64,000 nucleotides of DNA. Source: an uncultured Bacilli bacterium (GTDB lineage: Bacteria > Bacillota_I > Bacilli_A > RF39 > UBA660). Below are positions 24,433-33,857 of this stretch, one piece after another (position 1 is the first letter of the stretch; every line of letters starts with the position of its first letter). The stretch covers positions 62,001-126,000 of the forward strand of contig CAKOPC010000002.1 of assembly GCA_934098705.1 (NCBI GenBank). The letters run 5' to 3'. Position numbers and translations under genes: made by a program. The notes under the pieces were generated by a model that was not told the origin of the DNA, searched no databases, and saw only the letters and a list, made by a program, of their open reading frames with translations.

Positions 24433-26379
24433 CTTCATTTCTTTTTTATCTTTATTATTTTTTAAATCTTCGTAAGAATTATAAACATCTCTTGCTAAAA
24501 CACACTTATTAGAAATACCTTCCTCAATTAAAGCTAAAAAGCTTCTTTTTAGAGTTGGAGATATAACAAATGATTCTTTATTATCTCTTACTCTAAAATA
24601 TAATTTATCTAAAACATCTGCTCCAAAAGCTTTAACACATCTATTTAATGCTGAATATAAAACTTTATCTTTATCAAATGAAACATTAATTTGTGGTTCA
24701 ATATGAGCTACATATTTTACATTACCATTATCATTTACAGTTACAACTTCACAAGACATAATCTTTTTAGTATCTTTTAAAATTTCATTAGCTATTTTAT
24801 AATTTGGAATATTTCCATCTCTATTACTTATTCTACCCTTTACATAAATATGTGAAAACTTATCAATATAACCATATACATTTAAGTTAGCCCAAGTTTT
24901 TCCATAAGCATCTTTAATAAAGAACGCCTTATCTCCTTCTTTATTATTTACATAACCTTCCATAGTACATGGTGAATTAGCAACAAGATTACCTGGTTCC
25001 ATAAAATCACAATATGTACCATCTTTCCTTAAGGCTTTTATATTAACCATTCCATATGTTGACATACCAACAGGTTCTTTTATACCAAAATTTTTAAATA
25101 ATTTAGTCTGCAAAGCTCTATACATTGTAATAAAAATACCACCATGCTCAGAGTCCCCCCCTGCTATACTCATACATACAACAGATGTTGGAAGTTTTAT
25201 AATATCACGTCCTGCATCAAGACTTCTAAGCCATTTATTTAGTACTTTTTCTTCATTTGCATCAAGACCTTCACCAATACACATAGGGCATATTAAAAAC
25301 GGAAGTTTAATATTTTTATATCTAGGATCCCACATTTGTTTTTTCATATTATAAATAAATACTGATCTTGAAGTTAAAAATACATTAGGTTTATTAATTA
25401 AAAGTGATTCGAATATAAAATCTTTATCGTTTATAGGTTCAAGAGCAACTATACCACTTTGCATAGCAACATCACTTACTCCAGACATAAAATCAGTATC
25501 AGACATTGTTCTAACTAAAGATAACATAACCATACCCTTCATAGATGGTATTTTAGATATTTCACTATCATGATATCTTCCCATAGTAATATAACTTCTT
25601 ACTCTATGAACTAATCCTTTTGGTTTATTTGAAATAGTAGAACCACTTGTATAAGTTGTTGTAAAGTCGCTATCAAGTGTTGTTACATCATAAATTTCTC
25701 CCTTTACATTATCACCCTTAGTCAAAAATTCATCAAATGACATAATATTATCAAATGAAGATAAAGTATCATTATAAGATTTTTCATCCAATTTATAAAA
25801 TTTATCAGTTATTTGAGCATATGGATTGCCATTTTTTAATGAATGATTAAGTGGAATAGGAATTATTGTTTTAGGAACCTCTAACATCTTTAACGTTTCA
25901 CTAAATGAAACAAAATTCTTATCACTTACAAATATTAAATTAGATGTTGCATTATCAACAATATTTTTTAAATATTCATGATCCATATCTGCTGCTAAAA
26001 GATTAACTCTAGCACCAATTATACTTGCAGCACCCATTATAAATGGAAATTCAGGTGTATTTTCAAGACAACATACAATTTCCTCTCCCTTTTTTACACC
26101 ATTTGCCTTCAATGCTTTAGCATACTTATATGAATAAGCAAAAAAATCTTTATAAGAAAAATTAGTACCTCTATATTTTATATAAGGTGCCTCCAAATTA
26201 TTTTTATTTCTTTCCCATACTTCTTTAATCCAAGACCAATTATGATTTTCATCAATATCTTTTAATATTTTTTGATTTTTCTTATTACAATCACTACTAT
26301 CATAATAATTATTATTTGGCATGCTCTTAACTTTTTCTATTTCTAAAACAAAATTTTTAAACAATTCTTCATTTTTCAT
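24415..26379 (-). CDS. ANL-superfamily adenylate-forming enzyme, copy B
   Basis: 654 residues and quite divergent from copy A. The AMP-binding P-loop is TTYTSGSTISNKPKGLVH. The A5 region is MSTYGMVN, the A8 region is YVKGRISNRDGNIPNYKI, and the C-terminal ISPTLKRSF may carry the catalytic Lys. Acyl-CoA-synthetase-like layout; substrate unknown. KGEEIVCCLENTPEF resembles the N-terminal motif of acetoacetyl/long-chain CoA ligases. Long separation from copy A contrasts with the recent exchange seen in the kinase genes. AAGGGGGAA precedes the ATG, and the gene is divergent from the radical-SAM gene. Confidence 0.8.
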   Translation of the reverse strand: MKNEELFKNFVLEIEKVKSMPNNNYYDSSDCNKKNQKILKDIDENHNWSWIKEVWERNKNNLEAPYIKYRGTNFSYKDFFAYSYKYAKALKANGVKKGEEIVCCLENTPEFPFIMGAASIIGARVNLLAADMDHEYLKNIVDNATSNLIFVSDKNFVSFSETLKMLEVPKTIIPIPLNHSLKNGNPYAQITDKFYKLDEKSYNDTLSSFDNIMSFDEFLTKGDNVKGEIYDVTTLDSDFTTTYTSGSTISNKPKGLVHRVRSYITMGRYHDSEISKIPSMKGMVMLSLVRTMSDTDFMSGVSDVAMQSGIVALEPINDKDFIFESLLINKPNVFLTSRSVFIYNMKKQMWDPRYKNIKLPFLICPMCIGEGLDANEEKVLNKWLRSLDAGRDIIKLPTSVVCMSIAGGDSEHGGIFITMYRALQTKLFKNFGIKEPVGMSTYGMVNIKALRKDGTYCDFMEPGNLVANSPCTMEGYVNNKEGDKAFFIKDAYGKTWANLNVYGYIDKFSHIYVKGRISNRDGNIPNYKIANEILKDTKKIMSCEVVTVNDNGNVKYVAHIEPQINVSFDKDKVLYSALNRCVKAFGADVLDKLYFRVRDNKESFVISPTLKRSFLALIEEGISNKCVLARDVYNSYEDLKNNKDKKEMKRILTK

Positions 26380-26411
26380 ACATTATTCCCCCTTAACAAA
26401 AGTTAACTGCT

Positions 26412-26484
26412 ATTATAACACTTTAATAAAAAAATTTCAAATTAAAGCCATATTCTGTCAAAATAAGGTCGCATTCTGTCAAAA
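26412..26484 (-). promoter_or_regulatory. Promoter and 21-bp-spaced direct repeats, unit B
   Basis: Minus-strand -35 TTGAAA (26440-26435), a 17-base spacer and -10 TATAAT (26417-26412) with TG one base upstream. Two exact copies of ATTCTGTCAAAA (plus strand 26452-26463 and 26473-26484) start 21 bp apart, two helical turns, with the nearer one just upstream of the -35. Layout matches unit A. Confidence 0.78.
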
Positions 26485-26573
26485 ATAATCTTTAATTTAC
26501 AAATATATAATAACATTATCTAAATAAAAATTCAAATAAATATGTTATAATAACTAAAAAAGGTGATGTTTTT

Positions 26574-27467
26574 ATGGAAAAAGAATTTTTAAACTGCAAT
26601 CTATGTCCTAGAAATTGTAATATAAATAGATATGAAACATTAGGTTTTTGCATGGCTCCCCCTAAAATAAAAATAGCAAAAGCAGACTTATTCTTTTATG
26701 AAGAACCTTGTATTTCTGGTAGTAATGGTAGTGGTGCTATATTTTTTTCACACTGCAATTTAAAATGTATATTTTGTCAAAATTATGAAATATCAACAAA
26801 TAATATAGGGAAAGAAATAACTATAGATAAATTTAGTGATATTATGATTAATCTTCAAAATAAAGGGGCACTAAATATAAATTTAGTAACACCAACTATG
26901 TATATACCATTAATTAAAAAAGGAATTATAAAAGCCAAAGAAAAAGGTCTTAATATACCTATTATATATAATACAAGTGGTTATGAAAATGTTGAAGCTT
27001 TAAAAACACTTGATGGACTTATTGATGTATATCTTCCTGATTTTAAGTATTATAATGATAATCTTGCTTATAAATATTCAAATACAAAAAACTATAAAGA
27101 AACTGTTAAAAGTGCAATAGAGGAAATGTACAAACAAACAGGTAAAATAACATTTGATAAAAATGGCATAATTAAAAAAGGCGTTATTGTAAGACACTTA
27201 ATGCTTCCTAATATGGAAGATGATTCTAAAAAAATTATCGAATACTTGTATAAAAAATACAAAGATAATATCTTTTTAAGTATAATGAACCAGTATACTG
27301 TAATAAAACCTTTAAAGTATGAAGAATTAAATAAAACTATAGAGGAAAAAGTATATGATGATGTAATAAACTATGCTTATGACCTTGGCATACGTAATGC
27401 TTATATTCAGGAAGGTGGAACACAAAAAAAGAGCTTTATTCCTGATTTTAAAAATCAAGAATTCTAA
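26574..27467 (+). CDS. Radical SAM protein, PflA-like (COG1313 type)
   Basis: 297 residues. N-terminal Cys motifs CNLCPRNC and GFC precede the radical-SAM site CNLKCIFC (about residue 60-67). The body reads NLVTPTMYIPLI and IIYNTSGYENVEALKTLDG, then DVYLPDFKYY, typical of the uncharacterised PflA-related group. It has more Cys than a plain activase, so an extra Fe-S cluster is possible. The target is unknown: no glycyl-radical enzyme is adjacent. AAAAGGTGATG precedes the ATG, and TATAAT lies at 26546-26551. Confidence 0.82.
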   Translation: MEKEFLNCNLCPRNCNINRYETLGFCMAPPKIKIAKADLFFYEEPCISGSNGSGAIFFSHCNLKCIFCQNYEISTNNIGKEITIDKFSDIMINLQNKGALNINLVTPTMYIPLIKKGIIKAKEKGLNIPIIYNTSGYENVEALKTLDGLIDVYLPDFKYYNDNLAYKYSNTKNYKETVKSAIEEMYKQTGKITFDKNGIIKKGVIVRHLMLPNMEDDSKKIIEYLYKKYKDNIFLSIMNQYTVIKPLKYEELNKTIEEKVYDDVINYAYDLGIRNAYIQEGGTQKKSFIPDFKNQEF

Positions 27468-27518
27468 GCTCAAATCTATATTAACGCTAAAATGGTAGCA
27501 GTTAGCGTCTACACTATC

Positions 27519-28099
27519 TTATGGCATATAGTATGTTTTTGTTCCACTTTTAAGATCAAATATTATAGAACCATACTTACTTGTTTCAAAATATGTTAAA
27601 TTAAGCTTATTTAAACTATCAATAGTTTCCTTTGAAGGATGATTATATTTATTATTAAAAGATGCAGATATGATGGAATATTTAGGATTTGTTACCCTTA
27701 AAAAATCATAAGAACTACTCGTATTTGAACCATGATGTGCTAACTTTAAAATATATAAAGAAGATAAATCATAATTATTAATTAAATCCTCTTCAACACT
27801 TTTAGGTATATCCCCAGTAAATAGCATCTTTTTATTATACATATTTAAATATAAAACAATACTTGATGAGTTTTCATCATTATTATTTTTATTCAAACTA
27901 TATAATTTTATACCATTAAAATCAATTATATTACCTTTATATAATTTTTTAACTGGTATTTTTTTAAACTTGATGCCTTAATAAGTTTATTTTCCAAATA
28001 ATTTAGCTTATTACTGTTAATATATATGTTATCTATTTTAAAATTATTAACCAAATAAATACTATCTCCCATATGATCATAATCTCCATGTAGTTGTTG
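27519..28099 (-). pseudogene. Broken 3' fragment of a second comEC (metallo-beta-lactamase domain)
   Basis: It encodes only the C-terminal part of the ComEC MBL-like domain. GDYDHMGDSIYLVNNFK is nearly identical to GDSDHMGDSIYLVNNFK of the intact comEC, and about 50 bases there differ at only about three positions. LFTGDIPKSVEE, LKLAHHGSNTSSS and NKYNHPSKETIDSLNKL match the rest. The frame breaks in an A7 run near 27963; reading through +1 restores FKKIPVKKLYKGN and continues into the downstream part. The 5' two-thirds of comEC is missing. It sits downstream of two genes that separate it from the intact copy. Confidence 0.85.
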
Positions 28100-28150
28100 T
28101 AAAAAAGTAAGTCGAATAAAAAGAACTATCAAAGCTGATAATTCCTATTT

Positions 28151-28798
28151 CTATAATTTTTTATTTTTTTGTGATTGTTTGACTGTTTCAAATATGTGAT
28201 TTGCATCTTGCTTTAACAAATCTGGATTCTTAACGTATTCTAACAATTTTTCTTTAGAATAATTTTCTAGCATGTATTTTCCTAAAGTATATGAGTAACT
28301 ATACCCGTTTTCTGTTCCATTAAAATCACTTTTTAATTTTTCAAAATCACAATATTCTAAACTAACTGGTGAATAATCTTGATTACTTAGATTAGTTGCC
28401 AATGCTTCCCAATACCAACTAACACCCTTAGAATTTTCATTCCACTCTTGCTGACATGAATGCACAAACTCATGTAGTATGCATTTTATAAATTCTTCCA
28501 TATCCATATCTTCATGTTCTTTAGATTTTCTTGCTTCAGACATTTCTAACAAGTTAATATTACCATCATATGTATCAGCACACATCCATTCTTTAAATTC
28601 TTTTACAAATGGCAACAAATGTTTCTTGTATTTTTCTCTATCAGTAAAAATCACTACTTTCTTTTTTTGAGAAAGTTTTTCAAGTTCAAAAAATTCTAAA
28701 ATTTCAATGGTATTGTTTTCTAATGTTGAAATTATATTTGACATATAATCAATCTCTTTGTCATATTCAATAGTAAAATTACTAAGTTCGATTTTCAT
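28151..28798 (-). CDS. Putative zinc metallopeptidase (HExxH)
   Basis: 215 residues. It has the gluzincin-type motif LHEFVHSCQQEW (about 118-129), with WYWEALATNLS downstream offering a plausible third ligand Glu, a layout like peptidase MA-type domains. No signal peptide, so it is probably cytoplasmic. The N-terminal half (FTIEYDKEIDYM ... KKVVIFTDREKYKKHL) is typical of small peptidase-MA-like proteins. It lies 30 bases downstream of the DUF1016 gene with the same orientation, so the two may form an accessory pair. Not assigned to a named family. Confidence 0.65.
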   Translation of the reverse strand: MKIELSNFTIEYDKEIDYMSNIISTLENNTIEILEFFELEKLSQKKKVVIFTDREKYKKHLLPFVKEFKEWMCADTYDGNINLLEMSEARKSKEHEDMDMEEFIKCILHEFVHSCQQEWNENSKGVSWYWEALATNLSNQDYSPVSLEYCDFEKLKSDFNGTENGYSYSYTLGKYMLENYSKEKLLEYVKNPDLLKQDANHIFETVKQSQKNKKL

Positions 28799-28828
28799 CT
28801 AATCATCTCCAAATCTATATCTATTATA

Positions 28829-29728
28829 TCATACTAATTCATATTCTCTAGCTATTATTCTCTCATCAGAACAATATTTAATTATATATTCATTATCTTG
28901 TTTGCAAATGATAATTCCTACTGTAGCATTTTCTTCAATTGTTTTTATATTCTTATCTATATAATTCATATAAGTCATAATTTGACCAGTATGTCCCTTC
29001 TTAAGTTCAGTTATTTTTAATTCTACAACTACATAACACTTGTATTTAATATTATAAAGCAGTAAATCAATATAATTATATCTATCATCTAATTTGATCT
29101 TATATTCGTTATCAATAAAAGTGAATCCATTACCTAACTCTTTTAAAAATGTTGGAATGTCCTCAAGTATTAACTTTTGCAGTATTTTTTCAGATATAAT
29201 TTCTTTTTTATTACTATTTCTAATATGAATAGGATTTTTAACAAAGTCTATTATTCTTATATCATCCCTACTTTTCAATTTGTTTTTTGCATCAGCTGGT
29301 ATTCTTTCGTACTCATTAGATTTTATTTTATTTCTTAATTGCCTAACATCTAAATTATAGACTTCACATTGATTGACATAATATTCTATTTTATTTATAT
29401 CATCAAATGATAACATTTCATACCAATGACTCCATGTTAACTTTCCCGACAATGTCGGGACTTTTTCAATTATATTATAAAATTGTTTAATTTTATATAA
29501 TAATGATGGCGTATATTTTTTACCAAATTTATTTGTTAATCTTTTAGAATAGTCCTTTATTACATTTTTTCCATACTTAGTATCTACATTTTTAAGTAGT
29601 TCTCCAACTTCTAAATATGTTTTTATTTTTTCCTTTGCTTTTGAATAATCTTTTACATTTTGATATATTTCATGATTTAATATCTTGTTTTCTATTTGTT
29701 TATATGTTTTATCTATTTCTTCTATCAT
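28829..29728 (-). CDS. DUF1016 / YhcG-like PD-(D/E)XK nuclease-family protein
   Basis: 299 residues from the ATG at 29728, with AAGGAG 6 bases upstream (a TTG 11 codons earlier contains that site). The N-terminal domain has the DUF1016 signature LTNKFGKKYTPSLLYKIKQFY and LSGKLTWSHWYEMLS. The C-terminal domain has FIDNEYKIKLDDRYNYIDLLLYN ... CYVVVELKI, the ordered D-xxx-E-L-K of a PD-(D/E)XK fold. YhcG-type proteins are often found in variable and defence-associated regions; substrate unknown. It lies 13 bases after comEC, in apparent operon. Confidence 0.83.
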   Translation of the reverse strand: MIEEIDKTYKQIENKILNHEIYQNVKDYSKAKEKIKTYLEVGELLKNVDTKYGKNVIKDYSKRLTNKFGKKYTPSLLYKIKQFYNIIEKVPTLSGKLTWSHWYEMLSFDDINKIEYYVNQCEVYNLDVRQLRNKIKSNEYERIPADAKNKLKSRDDIRIIDFVKNPIHIRNSNKKEIISEKILQKLILEDIPTFLKELGNGFTFIDNEYKIKLDDRYNYIDLLLYNIKYKCYVVVELKITELKKGHTGQIMTYMNYIDKNIKTIEENATVGIIICKQDNEYIIKYCSDERIIAREYELV

Positions 29729-29741
29729 ATATAACTCCTTC

Positions 29742-31829
29742 CTATGGACTACATGTCTCAATTTTTAATTTATTATTTTTGATTTTAAACATTATACTTC
29801 CATCTTGATCTGTTCTATATATTTTTGAATTATTTAGATTATTCAATACTTCTTTATTTGGATGACCATATCTATTGTTATTTCCAACACTAATAACACT
29901 ATATTTAGGATTAATTTCATCTATAAACTCTTTACTAGAACTTGTTCTAGAACCATGATGTCCTACTTTTAATACAGCTATATTAGAAATATTATATTTA
30001 TCTAATATATCTTTCTCTTTCTCTACTCCAGCGTCTCCCATAAACATAAATTTATAACCATCAAGTTCTGTATAAATAACATTACTATTATCATTTTCAT
30101 TATCGTATACTTTAGTTTGTAAAAAATATAATTTGTTATTACCTATATTTAATTTTTTAATACATGAATAATATTTTATTCTCTTTTTATTTAATACTTT
30201 AATTAATTCTTGTTCTAAATCATTATAAGATCCACAATTAAATATAACTTTTTCAACTTTAAAATTATTAACTAAATAAATACTATCTCCCATATGATCA
30301 CTATCTCCATGAGTAAGTATTAAATTATCAATTTTCCTTATTCCAATAGACTTTAAATATGGAATAATTCTATTCTTTGCAAATTTACTTGTATATTTAC
30401 TTGTATTTGTCAGTAAAACTCCTCCAGTATCAATCAAAGTTACAGACCCATTTACAGTAAGTAATATTGAATCTCCCTGTAAAACATCTATAAACATAAT
30501 TCTATCTTTATTTTTTAAAGTTCCCAAAAAATTAAGTAAAATAGGTATAATTATAAAAAATTTATAAGACTTTTTTTCCTTTAAAATACCAAAAATAAAT
30601 ATTATTATTGACACTATATAAAGAATATTAATTGACATACTAGGTTTACACATTATTACTTTAAATAAATTAATATCTTTTAAAAATAGTGATACTTTTT
30701 CCAAAACGAGAACAAATAAATAAAGTAACTTATCAAAAAATGGAAAAGTATAACTTATTATAACTAAAGGTAAAATAATAAATGATACAAAAGGTACAAA
30801 AAATAAATTGTAAATAATAGATAAAAAATTAACTTCATAAAAACTATTTATAGTAATAGGAAAAGATACTATAAAAGAAATTAAAGATACTTTTAACGAC
30901 TTAGTAATAAAATTATTTGATTTATTTATATAATTAGTACAAATAATAAGTGCCAAACTTATAAAAAATGAATATAAAAGACCAATATCAAATAAATTAA
31001 ATGGATTAAAGAAAATAATAATAGCAAGAGATAATAAAAGTAAATTAACAGGTTTTATATAAAAATAATATTTATCATTTATTATAGAAAAAATAGTAAA
31101 TAACGAACACCTACAAACAGACATAGAAAAATTAGTTAAAAACATAAAAAATAATAAAAACAATATAATAATTTTTGCTCTTTTATATTCTTTTACCCTT
31201 ATCTTTTTTAATAATTCCTCTAAAATAAATATAAAAATACTTATATGCGTGCCAGATATAGCAAATAAATGACTAATACCAATACTTCTAAAAGAGTCTA
31301 AAACATCACTATCCATATCTGTTTTATTACCAAATAATAAAGTGTTTATATAAGGATAACTAAATGGTAACTTATAACTTCTTCGGTATAAAATATCTTT
31401 AATAAAATAAAAAATATTTCTATTTTTCTTAACCTTTTCTATACTTGTTACATTAAATACTCTATATATTTTTTTATAATATAAATTCTTTTTATAATTA
31501 AAAGTATTAGGTAAAGTATTATTAGTTATTTTAACATCTAAAAGACTTACCCTTATATAATCTCCTATTCTATAATTATTATATAAGTCATCTATTTCCT
31601 TACTTTTAGCATAATAATATAAAATAGTTTTTTCATGTTTTAATTTGCAATCTATTTTAAAACCATAATCCTTTATTATTATATTAGTGATTCTACATGT
31701 GCAATTTTGTAAATCTGTAATATTACTTTTAAAATCAAATGAAGAGTAAATAAAAAAGTACAATAAAGCAATCATCATAATTATATAAAATGGATAATTA
31801 TGTAGTAATAAAGTCCTTAATTTTATCAT
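29742..31829 (-). CDS. comEC: DNA-uptake channel ComEC/Rec2
   Basis: About 695 residues. An N-terminal DUF4131-like OB segment is followed by the competence domain with about eight membrane helices (from LFGNKTDMDSDVLDSFRSIGISHLFAISGTHI) and a C-terminal metallo-beta-lactamase domain (MFIDVLQGDSILL, LTHGDSDHMGDS, FMGDAGVEKE, VGHHGSRTSSS, NRYGHP). It passes single-stranded DNA across the membrane. The start is the ATG at 31829, with TTGGAG upstream and inside the end of comEA. The DNA-uptake pilus genes are not in this window. Confidence 0.93.
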   Translation of the reverse strand: MIKLRTLLLHNYPFYIIMMIALLYFFIYSSFDFKSNITDLQNCTCRITNIIIKDYGFKIDCKLKHEKTILYYYAKSKEIDDLYNNYRIGDYIRVSLLDVKITNNTLPNTFNYKKNLYYKKIYRVFNVTSIEKVKKNRNIFYFIKDILYRRSYKLPFSYPYINTLLFGNKTDMDSDVLDSFRSIGISHLFAISGTHISIFIFILEELLKKIRVKEYKRAKIIILFLLFFMFLTNFSMSVCRCSLFTIFSIINDKYYFYIKPVNLLLLSLAIIIFFNPFNLFDIGLLYSFFISLALIICTNYINKSNNFITKSLKVSLISFIVSFPITINSFYEVNFLSIIYNLFFVPFVSFIILPLVIISYTFPFFDKLLYLFVLVLEKVSLFLKDINLFKVIMCKPSMSINILYIVSIIIFIFGILKEKKSYKFFIIIPILLNFLGTLKNKDRIMFIDVLQGDSILLTVNGSVTLIDTGGVLLTNTSKYTSKFAKNRIIPYLKSIGIRKIDNLILTHGDSDHMGDSIYLVNNFKVEKVIFNCGSYNDLEQELIKVLNKKRIKYYSCIKKLNIGNNKLYFLQTKVYDNENDNSNVIYTELDGYKFMFMGDAGVEKEKDILDKYNISNIAVLKVGHHGSRTSSSKEFIDEINPKYSVISVGNNNRYGHPNKEVLNNLNNSKIYRTDQDGSIMFKIKNNKLKIETCSP

Positions 31830-32535
31830 AAAGTTTATCTCCAATTCCAGATACTTTTTTTATGTCCTCTATACTTTTAAATTTTGATTTTTTCCTATAT
31901 TCTATTATGGCATTAGCTTTACTATCTCCAATATCAGGAAGTGTTAAAAGTTCCTCTTTAGTAGCAGTATTTATAGATATTTTTTTATTATCACTATTAT
32001 CATTATTATCACTACTATTATTCTGCTTTTCTATATAATCTTTTATATTAGACTCAATATCTTCTTTTGTAAAACAAGAATTATTATTAGATAAACATTT
32101 ATTAACACACTCTTGTCTTTGTAAATCTTCAATCTCTTTTTGTTTTGTAAAGTTTAAAACTTCTTCTTTACTATAAATTATTATTATCATTTCATCTTTT
32201 ACTTTTTTGCTTAAATTATTAACACTTGTGTCAGCATTATCAGTTAAACCATCAGCAAGTAATATAACATCATTTACCCTTTTATCACTTAAAACCTCAT
32301 AAACTCCTGGAGAGTTTACTTCACCCTTTATCTCGACAGATACCTTAACTACCGAATTATCATCTAAGTCATCACTTTCTACATTTAAATTATCATTATC
32401 TAAAGGTTTGGTATCAAGTTTATACTTAAAATAAAAAAATATAAAAATATTTGATATAACTATAATAATAAAGATAATTATAAAGCCATATAAAAAAAGT
32501 TTATTTTGTTTTAAACTATTTTTTAAATTTTCCAT
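31798..32535 (-). CDS. comEA: Competence DNA receptor ComEA
   Basis: 245 residues. Membrane anchor at about 15-34 (LFLYGFIIIFIIIVISNIFIF), SLBB domain at about 67-130 (VEIKGEVNSPGVYEV), a Cys-containing linker (CVNKCLSNNNSC, possibly a disulfide) and a C-terminal pair of helix-hairpin-helix motifs (INTATKEELLTLPDIGDSKA, VSGIGDKLYDKI) that bind double-stranded DNA. It overlaps the comEC start by about 32 bases, giving translational coupling. Confidence 0.94.
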   Translation of the reverse strand: MENLKNSLKQNKLFLYGFIIIFIIIVISNIFIFFYFKYKLDTKPLDNDNLNVESDDLDDNSVVKVSVEIKGEVNSPGVYEVLSDKRVNDVILLADGLTDNADTSVNNLSKKVKDEMIIIIYSKEEVLNFTKQKEIEDLQRQECVNKCLSNNNSCFTKEDIESNIKDYIEKQNNSSDNNDNSDNKKISINTATKEELLTLPDIGDSKANAIIEYRKKSKFKSIEDIKKVSGIGDKLYDKIKDFITT

Positions 32536-32593
32536 AAAAAAACACCTCTAATATAATTATTAAAGATGTATTTAAAAGCACCTTAATTTTTTA

Positions 32594-33730
32594 TTACTTT
32601 TTTAAAGATAATGCATAATTAGTTTCATAACATATTCTTTCAACAAACATAAGTGCAATACATATTGAAACAGCAAAACTACCACCATATGACATAAAAG
32701 GAAGAGGAACTCCAGTAAGTGGCATAAGACCAAGTACTCCTCCTAAATTTATTATGATATGAAATACTAAATAAGAAAATACTCCATAACAAATAAGTGC
32801 TTGATAAGTTTTGGTAGCCCTTTTACCAATAAAATAAATTCTTAAAAGAACAAAGGCGTATAAAAGTAAAAGTCCAATAGCTCCAACAACACCAAGTTCT
32901 TCCACTATAATACAAAATATAAAGTCTGTATGAGCTTCTGGCAAATATAAATATTTTTGAGTACTATTTCCAAGACCTCTTCCAAATATTCCCCCACCAT
33001 TTATAGCTATATAGCCATTACAAACTTGACCCCCCTCATTTAAATACCTACTACAAGGATCAAAAAAATTAAATCTAGCAAGTTTATCACTTGAAAGAAA
33101 CTTAATTGTACCAGAAAGAGATAAAATAACGATTGTAAGAACTAAAAATAAACATGCTCCTACAACCAAAAGTTTAATCTTTTTGCTGGTATTACTAAGT
33201 AAAAAAATAACTCCTGAAATTAGTAAAAATATAAAAGCCGTACCATAATCATTTTGTAAAATAATTAAACAAGTTATTATTCCAACAACAAAAAGTGGAA
33301 AAAACATCTTTACTGAATCATTAAAGAATTCATTATCTTTATTATCATAATAAAAAGCAAGCCATACAATAATCATAACCTTAGCAAATTCACTAGGTTG
33401 TACTCCAAAAGGACCTATACCAATCCAGCCATTAGCACCATTTATAACAGCACCATAAACTAAAGCTACAAAAACAAGAAACGTAACTATAACAAGTCCA
33501 ATCCACGAGAGCTTTTTATATTTGGAAGAAGGTACAAATATTGCAATAGAACAAACAACCAAACTAAAAAGTAAAAATATTAACTGCTTATAAAAATATC
33601 TACTAGGACTTGCTCCATACATATATGCTGTAACATTAGAGGCTGAAAAAATCATTATAAGCCCAAATGAAAACAATATAAGTATTGCAATAAATAATTT
33701 TTTATCCATATATTTTATTATTTTCTTCAT
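32594..33730 (-). CDS. ftsW: SEDS-family cell-division glycosyltransferase FtsW
   Basis: 378 residues with about ten membrane helices. SEDS motifs: GANGWIGIGPFGVQPSEFAK, ILQNDYGTA, LPEAHTDFIFCIIVEELG and GVPLPFMSYGGS. The LGNSTQKYLYLPEAHTDF stretch favours FtsW over RodA. It polymerises lipid II glycan at the septum with a class b PBP. The start is the ATG at 33730 with only a weak GATGG ribosome site. It lies 58 bases before comEA. Confidence 0.88.
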   Translation of the reverse strand: MKKIIKYMDKKLFIAILILFSFGLIMIFSASNVTAYMYGASPSRYFYKQLIFLLFSLVVCSIAIFVPSSKYKKLSWIGLVIVTFLVFVALVYGAVINGANGWIGIGPFGVQPSEFAKVMIIVWLAFYYDNKDNEFFNDSVKMFFPLFVVGIITCLIILQNDYGTAFIFLLISGVIFLLSNTSKKIKLLVVGACLFLVLTIVILSLSGTIKFLSSDKLARFNFFDPCSRYLNEGGQVCNGYIAINGGGIFGRGLGNSTQKYLYLPEAHTDFIFCIIVEELGVVGAIGLLLLYAFVLLRIYFIGKRATKTYQALICYGVFSYLVFHIIINLGGVLGLMPLTGVPLPFMSYGGSFAVSICIALMFVERICYETNYALSLKK

Positions 33731-33857
33731 ATTACCATCATTAATATAATAACATAAAAAAAATAAAATTGAAACTTTTTTGTTTTAACTTGGGACTTTA
33801 TTGTGTCAAAAGATAACTAAATTAATAAACTATATTAGATAACAAAGGAGGATGTCT

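Noticed and set aside
26452..26484. Spo0A boxes in the ligase B promoter
   Set aside because: TTTTGACAGAAT contains TGACAGAA, not TGNCGAA; an extra base breaks the match. The 21-bp periodicity fits another regulator better.
27519..28132. The frame break in the comEC fragment as a mere sequencing error in an otherwise functional gene
   Set aside because: Even after correcting the A7 run, the whole N-terminal and membrane part is missing, so it is a remnant either way.
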